In this document: positions 8,522 through 17,835 of the stretch, in pieces
Layout of the letters: each line of letters opens with the position of its first letter
Numbering within the stretch: position 1 is the stretch's first letter
Assembly (NCBI GenBank): GCA_965234325.1
Contig: OZ248407.1
Coordinates: 1,426,001-1,490,000 of the forward strand
Source of the DNA: Limnohabitans kasalickyi
GTDB taxonomy: Bacteria; Pseudomonadota; Gammaproteobacteria; Burkholderiales; Burkholderiaceae_C
DNA: 64,000 nucleotides
Direction of reading: 5' to 3'
Program-made: the position numbers and the translations under genes
The notes under the pieces: model-generated
Seen by the model: the letters and a program-made list of their open reading frames with translations, nothing else
The model's database searches: none
What the model was told of the DNA's origin: nothing

Positions 8522-9238
8522 TTATTCCTTGGATCGTGTTCTCAAAATTGCGTCTGCCAATTCAAAGTCTTCAGCGTAAGTGACTTTGAAGTTTTGCGCA
8601 CTGGCTTGGACCAAACGCGGTTGTAATCCCATGGCTTCTAGGGCACTGGACTCATCCGTCACAGCGTCACCGGCTTGCTCTAACGCTTGGGTCAACATCC
8701 CCAATCGAAACATTTGTGGGGTCTGAGCCAGCCATTTGTCGGAACGGTCTACCGTGCTCGCCACGCGCCCCGATTGCGCCGCCTTCAAGGTATCAGCCAA
8801 TTGATGCGCCAACAAACCGCCCACCGCGTCGTCTTGGCAAGCATCCATCAACGCATTGATTTGCGCAGGCGTCACCAAGCAGCGTGCTGCATCATGCACC
8901 AACACCCAATCGTGCTGTTGTGCACCCCGCTCACGTAAGGCATGCAATCCAGCCAAGACGCTCTGAGCACGCGTAGCACCGCCCACCCTAACCACCTCAA
9001 ACGCTGGCTGTGGATACGCTTCTAAAGTACCCGCCATCAGCAAATCATTCGGGGAAACCACCACCAAGCCACACGCCAAACGCGGTACGGCGCCAAAAGC
9101 ACGCAAGGTGTGCACCACCATGGGCAAACCCGCCACGATTTGGTATTGCTTGGGCTGAGGCGTGCCCGCGCGGCTGCCTGAACCGGCACAAGGAATCAGC
9201 ACATGGAAGCGAGCAGGCGTTGAGTTAATCAAGGACAT
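8522..9238 (-). CDS. ispD: 2-C-methyl-D-erythritol 4-phosphate cytidylyltransferase
   Basis: Third MEP-pathway step: transfers CMP from CTP to methylerythritol phosphate. The 238-residue protein has the nucleotide-binding loop IPCAGSGSRAGTPQPKQY near residues 15-32, the GGATRAQSVLAGL motif and the conserved VLVHDAARCLV strand. It ends with KVTYAEDFELADAIL. The frame is open well upstream to about 9670, but that lies antisense to mfd; ATG 9238 gives the family's usual N-terminus. Divergent from mfd with 48 bases between the start codons, and three bases upstream of ispF. Confidence 0.96.
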   Translation of the reverse strand: MSLINSTPARFHVLIPCAGSGSRAGTPQPKQYQIVAGLPMVVHTLRAFGAVPRLACGLVVVSPNDLLMAGTLEAYPQPAFEVVRVGGATRAQSVLAGLHALRERGAQQHDWVLVHDAARCLVTPAQINALMDACQDDAVGGLLAHQLADTLKAAQSGRVASTVDRSDKWLAQTPQMFRLGMLTQALEQAGDAVTDESSALEAMGLQPRLVQASAQNFKVTYAEDFELADAILRTRSKE

Positions 9239-9273
9239 AGACCAGACAGACGGATTGAACCGGGCCCCCATTC

Positions 9274-9279
9274 TAGAAT
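9274..9279 (+). promoter_or_regulatory. Candidate -10 element of mfd
   Basis: TAGAAT lies only seven bases before the mfd ATG (9287), and no Shine-Dalgarno is visible. If used, the mfd mRNA would be leaderless or nearly so. No good -35 at the usual spacing; TTGAAC (9255-9260) is too close. Weak support. Confidence 0.3.
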
Positions 9280-9286
9280 TGCCCCA

Positions 9287-12200
9287 ATGCATCTGCCCTC
9301 TTTGAGCTCTGGCAAAAAATTTGCCCTCCCCCGCCCCGTTGGTTCCGCCGATGCTTTGCTGCTCGCGCAACTGAGCGCCCGCGAAAAATCTAAAAATCAA
9401 CGTGTGGCCATCGTCACCGCCGACGCCGTCGATGCGCAGCGTTTGCAAGACGAAATGGCGTTCTTCGCCCCAGACGTGCGCTGCGTGCTGTTCCCTGACT
9501 GGGAAACACTGCCTTACGACAGCTTCTCGCCCCACCAAGACCTCATCAGCGAGCGCTTGGCCACGCTGTGGCGCATCTCGCAAGGCGATGCCGATGTGGT
9601 GCTCATCCCCGCCACAACGGCTCTCTATCGCTTGGCACCGCCTGCATTTTTGGCGGGCTACACCTTTCACTTCAAAGTCAAGCAGGCTTTGGATGAAGCC
9701 AAGCTGAAATCGCAGCTCACCTTAGCGGGCTACAACCACGTCACCCAAGTCGTCAGCCCCGGCGAATACGCTGTACGCGGCGGCTTGATTGACCTGTTCC
9801 CCATGGGCTCTTTGGTGCCCTACCGCGTCGATTTGTTTGACAACGAAATCGACTCCATCCGCACCTTCGACCCCGACACCCAACGCAGCCTCTACCCCGT
9901 GCCGGAAGTGCGCTTGCTGCCCGGCCGCGAGTTTCCGATGGACGACGCCGCACGCGGGCAATTTCGCAACCGCTGGCGCGAACTGCTGGATGGCGACCCC
10001 ACCAAAAGTCGCATCTACAAAGACATTGGCAATGGCGTGGCCACCGCAGGCATCGAGTACTACCTGCCCTTGTTTTTCGAAGAAACAGCCACCGTCTTTG
10101 ACTACTTGGGCGCATCCGCCACCGTGGTGCTGCATGGCGACTTAGAGCCCGTCTTCCAACGTTTTTGGCAAGACACGCAAGACCGTTACCGCTTGGTCCA
10201 AGGCGATCCAGAGCGTCCCGCCCTGCCACCTGCCAGCTTGTTTTTAAGTGCGGAACAGTTCTACGCAGCGGCCAACAGCTACGCCCAATTTGTGCTGCGT
10301 CCGCAAGTCACCGACGTGCCCGACAACGCCTTCGCACAAACCTTGCCCGACCTGACCGTCGTGCGTGGGGCCACCGACCCGCTGCAAAAACTGCAAAACC
10401 ACGCCAAGCACACCAGCAACCGCTTGCTGATCTTGGCGGAGAGTGATGGTCGCCGCGAAAGCTTGCTCGACTTCTTGCGCTCCAGCCAAGTCAGCCCACC
10501 GGGGTTTGACTCATTGGCCGAATTTCAAGCGAGCGACGAAAAAATTGGCATCGCCACCTCGCGCTTGCAAGTGGGTTTTAGCTGGACCGAAGCGGGCCTA
10601 GACCTCATTACCGAAACCGAGTTGTTTGCAGTCGGCAGCACCACACGCCGCCGTAAAAAACAAGAACAAGTCAGCGATGTCGAAGCCCTCATCAAAGACT
10701 TGGCTGAGCTCAACGTGGGCGACCCCGTGGTGCACAACGCCCACGGCATTGGCCGCTACCGAGGCCTGGTCAACATGGACCTCGGCGAGAAGAATGCCGA
10801 CGGCTCGCCAGCACTGCAAGAATTCTTGCACCTCGAATACGCCGACAAAGCCGTGCTCTACGTGCCGGTCAGCCAGCTGCACCTGATAGGCCGCTACACC
10901 GGCGTCAGCGCCGACGAAGCCCCGCTGCACAAACTCGGCTCAGCCCAGTGGGACAAAGCCAAGCGCCGCGCTGCCGAGCAAGTGCGCGATGCCGCCGCCG
11001 AGTTGCTCAACATCTACGCGCGTCGAGCCGCACGCGAAGGTCACCCCTTCCGCTTCTCGCCGCAAGACTACGAAACCTTTGCCAACGACTTTGGCTTTGA
11101 CGAAACCGCCGACCAACGCGCCGCGATTCACGCCGTCATGCAAGACATGATCAGCCCTCGCCCCATGGACCGCTTGGTCTGTGGCGACGTGGGTTTTGGC
11201 AAAACCGAAGTGGCCCTGCGTGCCGCCTTCATGGCCGTGACCGGTGGCAAACAAGTGGCCTTTTTGGCTCCGACCACCTTGTTGGCTGAGCAACATTTTC
11301 AAACACTGACCGACCGCTTCAGCAAGTGGCCCGTGAAGATTGCCGAGATGAGCCGCTTCCGCTCCGCCAAAGAAATCACTGCTGCGGCCAAAGGGCTGGC
11401 CGATGGGCAAGTGGACATCGTGGTCGGCACCCACAAATTGTTCAGCGCGTCGGTCAAATTCAAAGACCTTGGCCTGCTAATAATCGACGAAGAGCACCGC
11501 TTTGGCGTGCGCCACAAAGAGGCTATGAAAGCCATGCGCGCTGAGGTGGACGTGCTCACGCTCACCGCCACGCCCATCCCACGCACCTTGGGCATGGCCT
11601 TGGAGGGCCTGCGTGACTTGAGCGTGATTGCCACCGCGCCACAACGCCGACTCGCCATCAAAACCTTTGTGCGCACCGAAGGCAATGGCGTCATCCGTGA
11701 AGCCGTGCTGCGCGAACTCAAACGTGGCGGCCAGTGCTACTTTTTGCACAACGAAGTCGACACCATCGAAAACCGCAAAGCACGTTTGGAAGAGTTGTTG
11801 CCCGAGGCCCGCATTGCCATCGCGCATGGCCAAATGCCTGAGCGCGAACTCGAGCGCGTGATGCGCGACTTTGTGGCCCAACGCTTCAACGTCTTGCTGT
11901 GCTCGACCATCATCGAGACGGGCATTGACGTGCCCAGCGCCAACACCATCATCATGAGCCGCGCCGACAAGTTTGGCTTGGCCCAGTTGCACCAGCTGCG
12001 TGGCCGCGTGGGACGTAGCCATCACCAAGCCTATGCCTACCTGATGGTCCCCGACATCGAAGGCTTGACCAAGCATGCCTCGCAACGCTTGGACGCCATT
12101 CAACAAATGGAAGAGCTGGGCTCTGGTTTCTACCTCGCCATGCACGACTTGGAAATTCGCGGTGCTGGCGAAGTGCTGGGCGAAAACCAAAGCGGCAACA

Positions 12201-12772
12201 TGCTGGAGGTTGGCTTTCAGTTGTACAACGAGATGCTCAACGAAGCCGTGCGCGCCTTGAAAAATGGCGAAGAGCCCGATTTGCTCAGCCCCTTGAGTGC
12301 CACCACCGAAATCAACCTGCACGCCCCCGCCCTGCTGCCCGACGACTACTGCGGTGACGTGCACCTGCGCTTGTCGTTCTACAAGAAATTAGCCACCGCC
12401 AAAACGGGCGACCAGATCAATGCGCTGCTAGAAGAAATTGTGGACCGCTTTGGCAAACTGCCAGCGCAAGCACAAACCTTGATCGACGTGCACCGCCTGC
12501 GTGTGCAAGCCCGCAACTATGGCGTCACCAAGGTGGATGCAGCCCCAGGCGTGACCCACATCAGCTTCAAACCCAACCCGCCTTTTGATGCCATGCGCAT
12601 CATCGAGCTGGTGCAAAAAAACAAACACATCAAACTGGCAGGCAACGACCGCCTGCGCATCGAGCGTGAACTGCCCGAGCCACAAGCCCGCGCGCAAATG
12701 GTGCGTGATGTGTTGCGATCACTGGGGACGCCCATTGCACCCGCGCCCAAAGCGGCTGAGGCTCAGTCCTGA
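9287..12772 (+). CDS. mfd: Transcription-repair coupling factor Mfd
   Basis: ATP-dependent translocase that removes RNA polymerase stalled at DNA lesions and recruits UvrA. At 1161 residues it is full length. The N-terminal UvrB-like region (CVLFPDWETLPYDSFSPH) is followed by the RNA-polymerase-interacting domain near 470-545 (VHNAHGIGRYRGL). The RecG-like helicase has Walker A GDVGFGKTEVALRAAF near 632, the DEEH box (IIDEEHRFGVRH) near 733, and QLRGRVGRS in motif VI. The TRCF C-terminal domain follows. Starts MHLPSL with no evident Shine-Dalgarno. uvrC, the partner pathway's nuclease, lies 4 kb downstream but on the other strand. Confidence 0.97.
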   Translation: MHLPSLSSGKKFALPRPVGSADALLLAQLSAREKSKNQRVAIVTADAVDAQRLQDEMAFFAPDVRCVLFPDWETLPYDSFSPHQDLISERLATLWRISQGDADVVLIPATTALYRLAPPAFLAGYTFHFKVKQALDEAKLKSQLTLAGYNHVTQVVSPGEYAVRGGLIDLFPMGSLVPYRVDLFDNEIDSIRTFDPDTQRSLYPVPEVRLLPGREFPMDDAARGQFRNRWRELLDGDPTKSRIYKDIGNGVATAGIEYYLPLFFEETATVFDYLGASATVVLHGDLEPVFQRFWQDTQDRYRLVQGDPERPALPPASLFLSAEQFYAAANSYAQFVLRPQVTDVPDNAFAQTLPDLTVVRGATDPLQKLQNHAKHTSNRLLILAESDGRRESLLDFLRSSQVSPPGFDSLAEFQASDEKIGIATSRLQVGFSWTEAGLDLITETELFAVGSTTRRRKKQEQVSDVEALIKDLAELNVGDPVVHNAHGIGRYRGLVNMDLGEKNADGSPALQEFLHLEYADKAVLYVPVSQLHLIGRYTGVSADEAPLHKLGSAQWDKAKRRAAEQVRDAAAELLNIYARRAAREGHPFRFSPQDYETFANDFGFDETADQRAAIHAVMQDMISPRPMDRLVCGDVGFGKTEVALRAAFMAVTGGKQVAFLAPTTLLAEQHFQTLTDRFSKWPVKIAEMSRFRSAKEITAAAKGLADGQVDIVVGTHKLFSASVKFKDLGLLIIDEEHRFGVRHKEAMKAMRAEVDVLTLTATPIPRTLGMALEGLRDLSVIATAPQRRLAIKTFVRTEGNGVIREAVLRELKRGGQCYFLHNEVDTIENRKARLEELLPEARIAIAHGQMPERELERVMRDFVAQRFNVLLCSTIIETGIDVPSANTIIMSRADKFGLAQLHQLRGRVGRSHHQAYAYLMVPDIEGLTKHASQRLDAIQQMEELGSGFYLAMHDLEIRGAGEVLGENQSGNMLEVGFQLYNEMLNEAVRALKNGEEPDLLSPLSATTEINLHAPALLPDDYCGDVHLRLSFYKKLATAKTGDQINALLEEIVDRFGKLPAQAQTLIDVHRLRVQARNYGVTKVDAAPGVTHISFKPNPPFDAMRIIELVQKNKHIKLAGNDRLRIERELPEPQARAQMVRDVLRSLGTPIAPAPKAAEAQS

Positions 12773-12800
12773 CGCACAGACTCTGACGATAATTTTTAAC

Positions 12801-13517
12801 ATGACCACTGCCACCGAATTCGCCCCCGGCCTTGCCATCCAAGGCTTCACCGCCCCGCTGAAACTCCAAGACTTCAAACTCATCGCGTTTGACATGGACT
12901 CGACGCTCATCAACATCGAGTGCATCGACGAAGTGGCCGATGCCGCAGGGCGCAAGGCCGAAGTGGCGGCCATCACTGAGGCAGCCATGCGCGGTGAAAT
13001 CACCGACTTCAAAGACAGCCTGCGCCGTCGTTTGGCCTTGCTCAAAGGTGTCCCAGAGTCCGCCTTGCACGAGGTGTTTGAACAACGCCTACGCCTGAAC
13101 CCAGGTGCCAAAACCTTGGTAGACACCTGCAAAGCCCACGGCATGAAAGTGTTGTTGGTCAGCGGTGGTTTCACTTTCTTTGCCGACCGCGTTTGCGAGA
13201 TGCTGAACATCGATTTCTCTCGGAGCAACGTGCTAGAAATTGCCAACGGCCAACTCACAGGCCAAGTGGCCCTACAAGACTGGGGTGACATTTGTGATGG
13301 CGCTGAAAAGCGCAAGATGCTGCTGCACATTTGTGCGCAAATGGGCATCAGCCCCAAACAAGCGATTGCCATGGGCGACGGTGCCAACGACTTGCCCATG
13401 ATGGGCGAAGCGGGCTTGTCAGTGGCCTACCACGCCAAGCCCAAGGTCCGCGAGCAAGCCATGGTCGCGATCAACGAAGGTGGTTTAGACCGCTTACTGG
13501 AAGTGGTCAAGGTTTAA
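12801..13517 (+). CDS. serB: Phosphoserine phosphatase
   Basis: HAD-superfamily enzyme that hydrolyses phosphoserine in the last step of serine synthesis. The 238-residue protein has the catalytic DxDxT at Asp31, Asp33, Thr35 (AFDMDSTLINIE), motif II in LLVSGGFTFFADR, and motif III/IV in IAMGDGANDLPMM. The SerB hallmark IECIDEVA follows motif I. It lacks the ACT domains of longer SerB forms. An upstream in-frame extension overlaps mfd and has no support; ATG 12801 gives the normal N-terminus. It lies 28 bases after mfd and may be co-transcribed. Confidence 0.95.
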   Translation: MTTATEFAPGLAIQGFTAPLKLQDFKLIAFDMDSTLINIECIDEVADAAGRKAEVAAITEAAMRGEITDFKDSLRRRLALLKGVPESALHEVFEQRLRLNPGAKTLVDTCKAHGMKVLLVSGGFTFFADRVCEMLNIDFSRSNVLEIANGQLTGQVALQDWGDICDGAEKRKMLLHICAQMGISPKQAIAMGDGANDLPMMGEAGLSVAYHAKPKVREQAMVAINEGGLDRLLEVVKV

Positions 13518-13518
13518 C

Positions 13519-13536
13519 GCGTCGAAAGCGACGCGC
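13519..13536. terminator. Hairpin between convergent serB and Bug gene
   Basis: CGCGTCG and CGACGCG form a perfect 7-bp stem with loop AAAG, in the 29-base gap between two converging genes. It lacks a T-run on either strand, so it may be only a pause or RNA-stabilising hairpin. Confidence 0.4.
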
Positions 13537-13546
13537 CTTCACCCAA

Positions 13547-14536
13547 TCAGACGCCTTCGGGTTTGATTTGCGCCCGCGCAATCACTTGCTTCCAACGAGC
13601 TTGCTCAGTTTTGATGAACGCTTCAAACTCAGCGCCTGTGCTGCCGATGGCCAACGCGTTGTCGGCGGCGAGCTTATCTTTCACCAGCGCGCTGCGGCCT
13701 GCTTTGACCGCCTCCAACTCTAGCTTCGCCAAATTGGGTTTTGCCCATTTGCTGGGTGCCATCAAGCCATACCACTGCGTCATCTCAAAGCCTTTGAAAC
13801 CTTGCTCTGCGACAGTGGGCACATCGGGCAACTGAGACAAACGAGTGGTTGAGCCTGTGGCGATGCAACGCAATTTACCCGCTTTGATGAACTGAATCAG
13901 CGCAGGTGCCCCAGCCGCGCTGGCTTGCAAACGACCGGCCATCAAGTCCGTCAACATGGGCCCCGTGCCACGGTACGGCACATGCAACACGAAAGTCTCG
14001 GTGACCATCTTCAAATATTCAAACGCCAAATGACCTGCACTGCCGTTGCCTGCGGTGCCGTAATTGAGTTGGCCGGGCTTGCTCTTGGCGTAAGCCACAA
14101 ACTCTTTGAGGTTCTTCACAGGCAAGTCAGGGTGCACCACATACAAGCTGGGTACTTTCGACACCAAAGTGATGGGCGTGAAGTCTTGCGCCGCGTCGTA
14201 CGACAGCTTGTCAAAGATAAATGGGTTGACGGCCAAGGTGCCAATGTGACCGAGGACGAGCGTGTGCTCGTCATGGCTGTTCGCCACTTCTTGCATGGCA
14301 ATATTGCCCGCGCCGCCGGGCTTGTTGTCCACAAACACGCTTTGTCCCAAGCCCTTGCCCATCTCTGCAGCCACAGCGCGTGCCACGATTTCAGAGCTTC
14401 CGCCTGGCGCAAAAGGCACGACCAAACGCAAGGGTTTGTTGGGCCAAGTGCTTTGCGCCCAAGCGTTGGTGGCCAGCCAACTGGCCGACGCCAAACCCGC
14501 GTGTGCCAACCAGTCGCGGCGGTTCAATGTGTTCAT
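13547..14536 (-). CDS. Bug/TctC-family periplasmic solute-binding protein
   Basis: Extracytoplasmic receptor of the tripartite tricarboxylate transporter type; such proteins bind small carboxylates. The 329-residue protein starts with a signal peptide carrying a twin-arginine-like NRRDWL followed by a hydrophobic run and AQS, so Tat export is possible. Family motifs are VVPFAPGGSSEIVAR, VDNKPGGAGNIAM, the GHIGTLAVNPF loop and LPDVPTVAEQGFKGF. ATG 14536 has GAGGAA seven bases upstream. It sits 19 bases after the uvrC stop on the same strand, so it may be read through from uvrC. No TctA/TctB membrane genes are nearby; ligand unknown. Confidence 0.88.
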   Translation of the reverse strand: MNTLNRRDWLAHAGLASASWLATNAWAQSTWPNKPLRLVVPFAPGGSSEIVARAVAAEMGKGLGQSVFVDNKPGGAGNIAMQEVANSHDEHTLVLGHIGTLAVNPFIFDKLSYDAAQDFTPITLVSKVPSLYVVHPDLPVKNLKEFVAYAKSKPGQLNYGTAGNGSAGHLAFEYLKMVTETFVLHVPYRGTGPMLTDLMAGRLQASAAGAPALIQFIKAGKLRCIATGSTTRLSQLPDVPTVAEQGFKGFEMTQWYGLMAPSKWAKPNLAKLELEAVKAGRSALVKDKLAADNALAIGSTGAEFEAFIKTEQARWKQVIARAQIKPEGV

Positions 14537-14555
14537 CGTTTGTTCCTCTATGGGG

Positions 14556-16583
14556 TCAACGTAGGGCGTTGTAAATCGTTTGTGCCAAGTCTTCGGAGAT
14601 ACCTTCCACGGTGCACAGGTCTTGCACGCTGGCATCGCCAACGCCACGTGCGCCGCCAAAGCGTTGCAGCAACTTGGCGCGTTTCTTGGGGCCAACTCCC
14701 GGAATTTCTTCGAGCTTGCTGCCCCCCACCCGCACTTTGGCGCGTGCGGCACGCATGCCGGTGATGGCAAAGCGGTGTGCTTCATCGCGAATTTGCGCAA
14801 CCAACATCAACGCTGCCGAATCACGGCCGAGGTACACCTTCTCGCGGCCATCAGCAAACACCAGTTCTTCGAGGCCCACTTTGCGTCCCTCGCCTTTTTC
14901 CACGCCCACGATGCGCGACAGGTCAAGCCCGAGCGACTCAAACACCTCACGCGCCATGCTCACTTGGCCTTTGCCGCCGTCGATCAGCACAAGGTCAGGC
15001 AGCTTGCCCTCGCCCGCGCGCACAGCCTCGGCCAGCTTGCTGTAGCGACGCACCAGCACTTGGCGCATGGCAGCGTAGTCGTCGCCGCCCGTGATGCCTT
15101 CGATGTTGTAACGGCGATATTCCGCGCTTTGCATTTTGTGGTGATGAAACACCACACACGAAGCCTGCGTGGACTCGCCCGAGGTGTGCGAAATGTCAAA
15201 ACACTCCACGCGAAACTGTTCTAAATCTTCTGGCGCTAAATCGAGCGCATCCACCAAGGCACGCGTGCGCGCTTGTTGCGAGCCTTCTTCGGCCAGCAAA
15301 CGGGCTAACTGAATGTCGGCGTTTTGTTGCGCCATTTCTAACCACACGCGACGCTGCTCGCGCGGGTTGTGCACAGCAGTGATCTTCACACCCGTTTGAT
15401 CGATCAACGCTTGCAGCAGTTCTTTGTCCACCGCGTGGCTGGTAATGAGTGCGGGGGGCACAGGCACATCCAAATAGTGCTGGCTCAAAAACGCTTCCAA
15501 CACTTCGGCAGGCTCGGCGTCGTCCACATGCACAGGGAAATATGGCCGGTCACCCAAATGGCGACCGCCGCGCACCATGGCCAAGTTAACGCAAGCTTTG
15601 CCGCCCTGCACTTTGACAGCCAGGATGTCCACGTCCTGATCGCCCACGGTGTCCACCGCTTGCTGGTGCAGCACTTTGGAGAGAGCGCTCATTTGGTTGC
15701 GCAACTCAGCGGCTTGCTCAAACTCCAACCTCTCAGCATGCGCCATCATGCGCGATTCGACGTTAGACATGACCTCTTGCGTTTCGCCGCGCAGCAAACG
15801 CATGGCGCTGTCCACATCGCGCTGGTAATCAGGCACGGAGATCAGACCCACACACGGCCCCGAGCAACGTTTGATTTGATAAAGCAAACAAGGGCGCGTA
15901 CGGTTGTTGAACACCGTGTCTTCACAGGTGCGCAAGCGAAACACTTTTTGCAGCAACTGAATGGCTTCGCGTACGGCCCACACGCTGGGGTAAGGGCCAA
16001 AGTAGTCGTGGCGTTTGTCGACCGCACCCCGGTAGTACACGACGCGGGGCACTTGTTGGGGGTTCACGCTCAATGGATTGGCCGTGCTTGGGTTGGTCAA
16101 GGCGAGGGGCGATGCAGCCTGCTTGACCGCGTCAGGGATCTTCACTGGCACGCCACGCGTCATCTTCAAATACGGGTAACTCTTGTCGTCCCGAAACAAG
16201 ATGTTGTACTTGGGCTTGAGCGTTTTGATGAGGTTGTTTTCCAGCAGCAGCGCTTCAGCCTCCGAGCGCACCACCGTGGTTTCCATGCGCACAATCTTGG
16301 TCACCATGTGACCAATGCGCGTGCCGCCGTGGTCTTTTTGGAAATAGCTCGACACCCGCTTCTTCAAGCTGTTGGCCTTGCCCACATACAGCACTTGGTC
16401 CAGCGCATCAAAGTAGCGGTATACGCCGGGCAACGCGGGCAAGCTGGCAACCAGCTCTAACAGCTCGGGCGGGTGACGTGAGGCTGCTTTCTCTGAGGTG
16501 GCTTGCGCCACTGAGTGCACCGCCTCAGCAGACTTGCTGCTTGGCTGTTCTTCTGGCAAGGCGTCTGGAGGAGTTTGAGGCAT
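14556..16583 (-). CDS. uvrC: UvrABC excinuclease subunit C
   Basis: Nuclease that makes both incisions in nucleotide excision repair. With start ATG 16583 it has 675 residues. The GIY-YIG domain begins at LPALPGVYRYF (about 48-58) and continues to VLYVGKA. A Cys-rich segment (RPCLLYQIKRCSGPC), the UVR helix (EQAAELRNQMSAL), the RNase H-like endonuclease domain (ECFDISHTSGE, LIDGGKGQ) and the C-terminal HhH pair (LEEIPGVGPKKRAKLLQRFGG is the first part) follow. The frame is open to 16694, but the extra residues lie antisense to earP. The N-terminal 45 residues before the nuclease are low-complexity, so even this start may be early. Confidence 0.95.
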   Translation of the reverse strand: MPQTPPDALPEEQPSSKSAEAVHSVAQATSEKAASRHPPELLELVASLPALPGVYRYFDALDQVLYVGKANSLKKRVSSYFQKDHGGTRIGHMVTKIVRMETTVVRSEAEALLLENNLIKTLKPKYNILFRDDKSYPYLKMTRGVPVKIPDAVKQAASPLALTNPSTANPLSVNPQQVPRVVYYRGAVDKRHDYFGPYPSVWAVREAIQLLQKVFRLRTCEDTVFNNRTRPCLLYQIKRCSGPCVGLISVPDYQRDVDSAMRLLRGETQEVMSNVESRMMAHAERLEFEQAAELRNQMSALSKVLHQQAVDTVGDQDVDILAVKVQGGKACVNLAMVRGGRHLGDRPYFPVHVDDAEPAEVLEAFLSQHYLDVPVPPALITSHAVDKELLQALIDQTGVKITAVHNPREQRRVWLEMAQQNADIQLARLLAEEGSQQARTRALVDALDLAPEDLEQFRVECFDISHTSGESTQASCVVFHHHKMQSAEYRRYNIEGITGGDDYAAMRQVLVRRYSKLAEAVRAGEGKLPDLVLIDGGKGQVSMAREVFESLGLDLSRIVGVEKGEGRKVGLEELVFADGREKVYLGRDSAALMLVAQIRDEAHRFAITGMRAARAKVRVGGSKLEEIPGVGPKKRAKLLQRFGGARGVGDASVQDLCTVEGISEDLAQTIYNALR

Positions 16584-17760
16584 GCCCGTATTGTGGACAA
16601 TCTGTGGCGTGAAACTCAGCCCATCTGCATTAATCCCCGGCACACCCACCTTGATCACGCCCGCTCTGACGTGGGACATTTTTTGTCGCGTCATCGATAA
16701 CCACGGCGACCTTGGTGTGTGTTGGCGCTTGTCCGCAGACCTGGCGCAACGCGGACAGTCCGTGCGCCTGTGGGTCGACGACGCCTCTGCCCTGGCATGG
16801 ATGGCTCCGCAAAACTACACTGGCGTGGAGGTACGTACATGGCCCAACGATGCAGCTCTACAGGCATTCGCCCAAGACCCCGCATTTGAAGTCGGCAATG
16901 TCGTCTTAGAAGCCTTTGGCTGTGAATTACCAGAAGCGTTTCAAGCCCTGATGGTCCGAGGCACAGTGCCCGTGTGGATCAACCTCGAATACCTGAGCGC
17001 CGAGGCCTACGTGGCTCGCTCTCACGGCTTGGCCTCGCCCGTGATGAGTGGTCCTGCACGCGGTGCGACCAAATGGTTTTACTTTCCGGGCTTCACGCTA
17101 GACACCGGTGGTTTGCTGCGCGAGCCAGATCTGCGGAACCGACAAGCTGCGTTTGACCGTGCCGCATGGCTCAAAGCACTGCCTTTGGACAAACCCATTG
17201 CGGCCCACGAACAGCTCATCAGTCTGTTTTGTTACGAGCCAGCGGCCTTGCCCGAAGTGCTACAAGGGCTCAGCCAAGCGGATCAGCCCACACGCCTGCT
17301 GGTGACCCAAGGCCGCCCCAACGCCGCCGTGGTAGCGGCTACTCAAGCGCTGAACATGCCCATCCACGGCACAGGCCGGTTACACATCAGCCAACTGCCC
17401 TATTTCAGCCAAAACGAGTTTGACCATTTGCTGTGGGCCTGCGACCTGAACTTTGTGCGTGGCGAAGACTCCTTGGTGCGCGCCCTGTGGGCCGGCAAAC
17501 CTTTTGTGTGGCACATCTACCCACAAGACGACTTGGCGCACCACGACAAATTGCAAGCCTTTTACCAAGCCTTGCAAATACCTCAGACCTTGCAACAGGT
17601 TCACAACGTTTGGAATGGGCGCTCAGAGGCTGAACGGCCAGCTTGGACTCCTTCAGATTTGGCCGTTTGGCAGACTTGGAGTACACGAACACAACAGCTT
17701 TTACAAACCCAAACCGACTTAAGCACGCAGCTGATCGGGTTTGTCGCTCAAAAACGCTAA
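16582..17760 (+). CDS. earP: EF-P arginine rhamnosyltransferase EarP
   Basis: Glycosyltransferase that attaches rhamnose from dTDP-rhamnose to Arg32 of elongation factor P, letting ribosomes pass polyproline stretches. The 392-residue protein has the EarP N-terminal signature WDIFCRVIDNHGDLGVCWRL near 32-51 and the C-terminal nucleotide-binding part with FVRGEDSLVRALWAGKPFVW and HIYPQDDLAHHDKLQAF. ATG 16582 has a strong GGAGGAG eight bases upstream; TTG 16651 would be a later option closer to the conserved core. The ATG overlaps the uvrC ATG on the other strand. efp follows 75 bases downstream, the usual pairing. Confidence 0.95.
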   Translation: MPVLWTICGVKLSPSALIPGTPTLITPALTWDIFCRVIDNHGDLGVCWRLSADLAQRGQSVRLWVDDASALAWMAPQNYTGVEVRTWPNDAALQAFAQDPAFEVGNVVLEAFGCELPEAFQALMVRGTVPVWINLEYLSAEAYVARSHGLASPVMSGPARGATKWFYFPGFTLDTGGLLREPDLRNRQAAFDRAAWLKALPLDKPIAAHEQLISLFCYEPAALPEVLQGLSQADQPTRLLVTQGRPNAAVVAATQALNMPIHGTGRLHISQLPYFSQNEFDHLLWACDLNFVRGEDSLVRALWAGKPFVWHIYPQDDLAHHDKLQAFYQALQIPQTLQQVHNVWNGRSEAERPAWTPSDLAVWQTWSTRTQQLLQTQTDLSTQLIGFVAQKR

Positions 17761-17767
17761 AATAGCG
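17755..17767 (+). promoter_or_regulatory. Inverted repeat and possible -10 before efp
   Basis: CGCTA-AAA-TAGCG is a perfect 5-bp inverted repeat at the end of earP, and its core TAAAAT (17758-17763) resembles a -10 element about 70 bases before the efp ATG. It could give efp its own promoter, which would fit the higher expression needed for a translation factor. Confidence 0.35.
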
Positions 17768-17835
17768 GGCTATGCGAACCCAGTGCAGCTTGAGCTGTAC
17801 GGGCCATTTTCACAAACACAAGACACCAACACACT

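Noticed and set aside
9239..9670. Upstream extension of ispD
   Set aside because: The extra 144 codons lie antisense to mfd and do not resemble any IspD N-terminus; ATG 9238 gives the standard start.
11477..12364. 295-codon open frame antisense to mfd
   Set aside because: It is fully inside the conserved helicase domain of mfd, with no ribosome-binding site and no recognisable product.
15369..16460. 363-codon open frame on the plus strand
   Set aside because: It is antisense to uvrC, which is clearly the real gene, and its composition is typical of a shadow frame.
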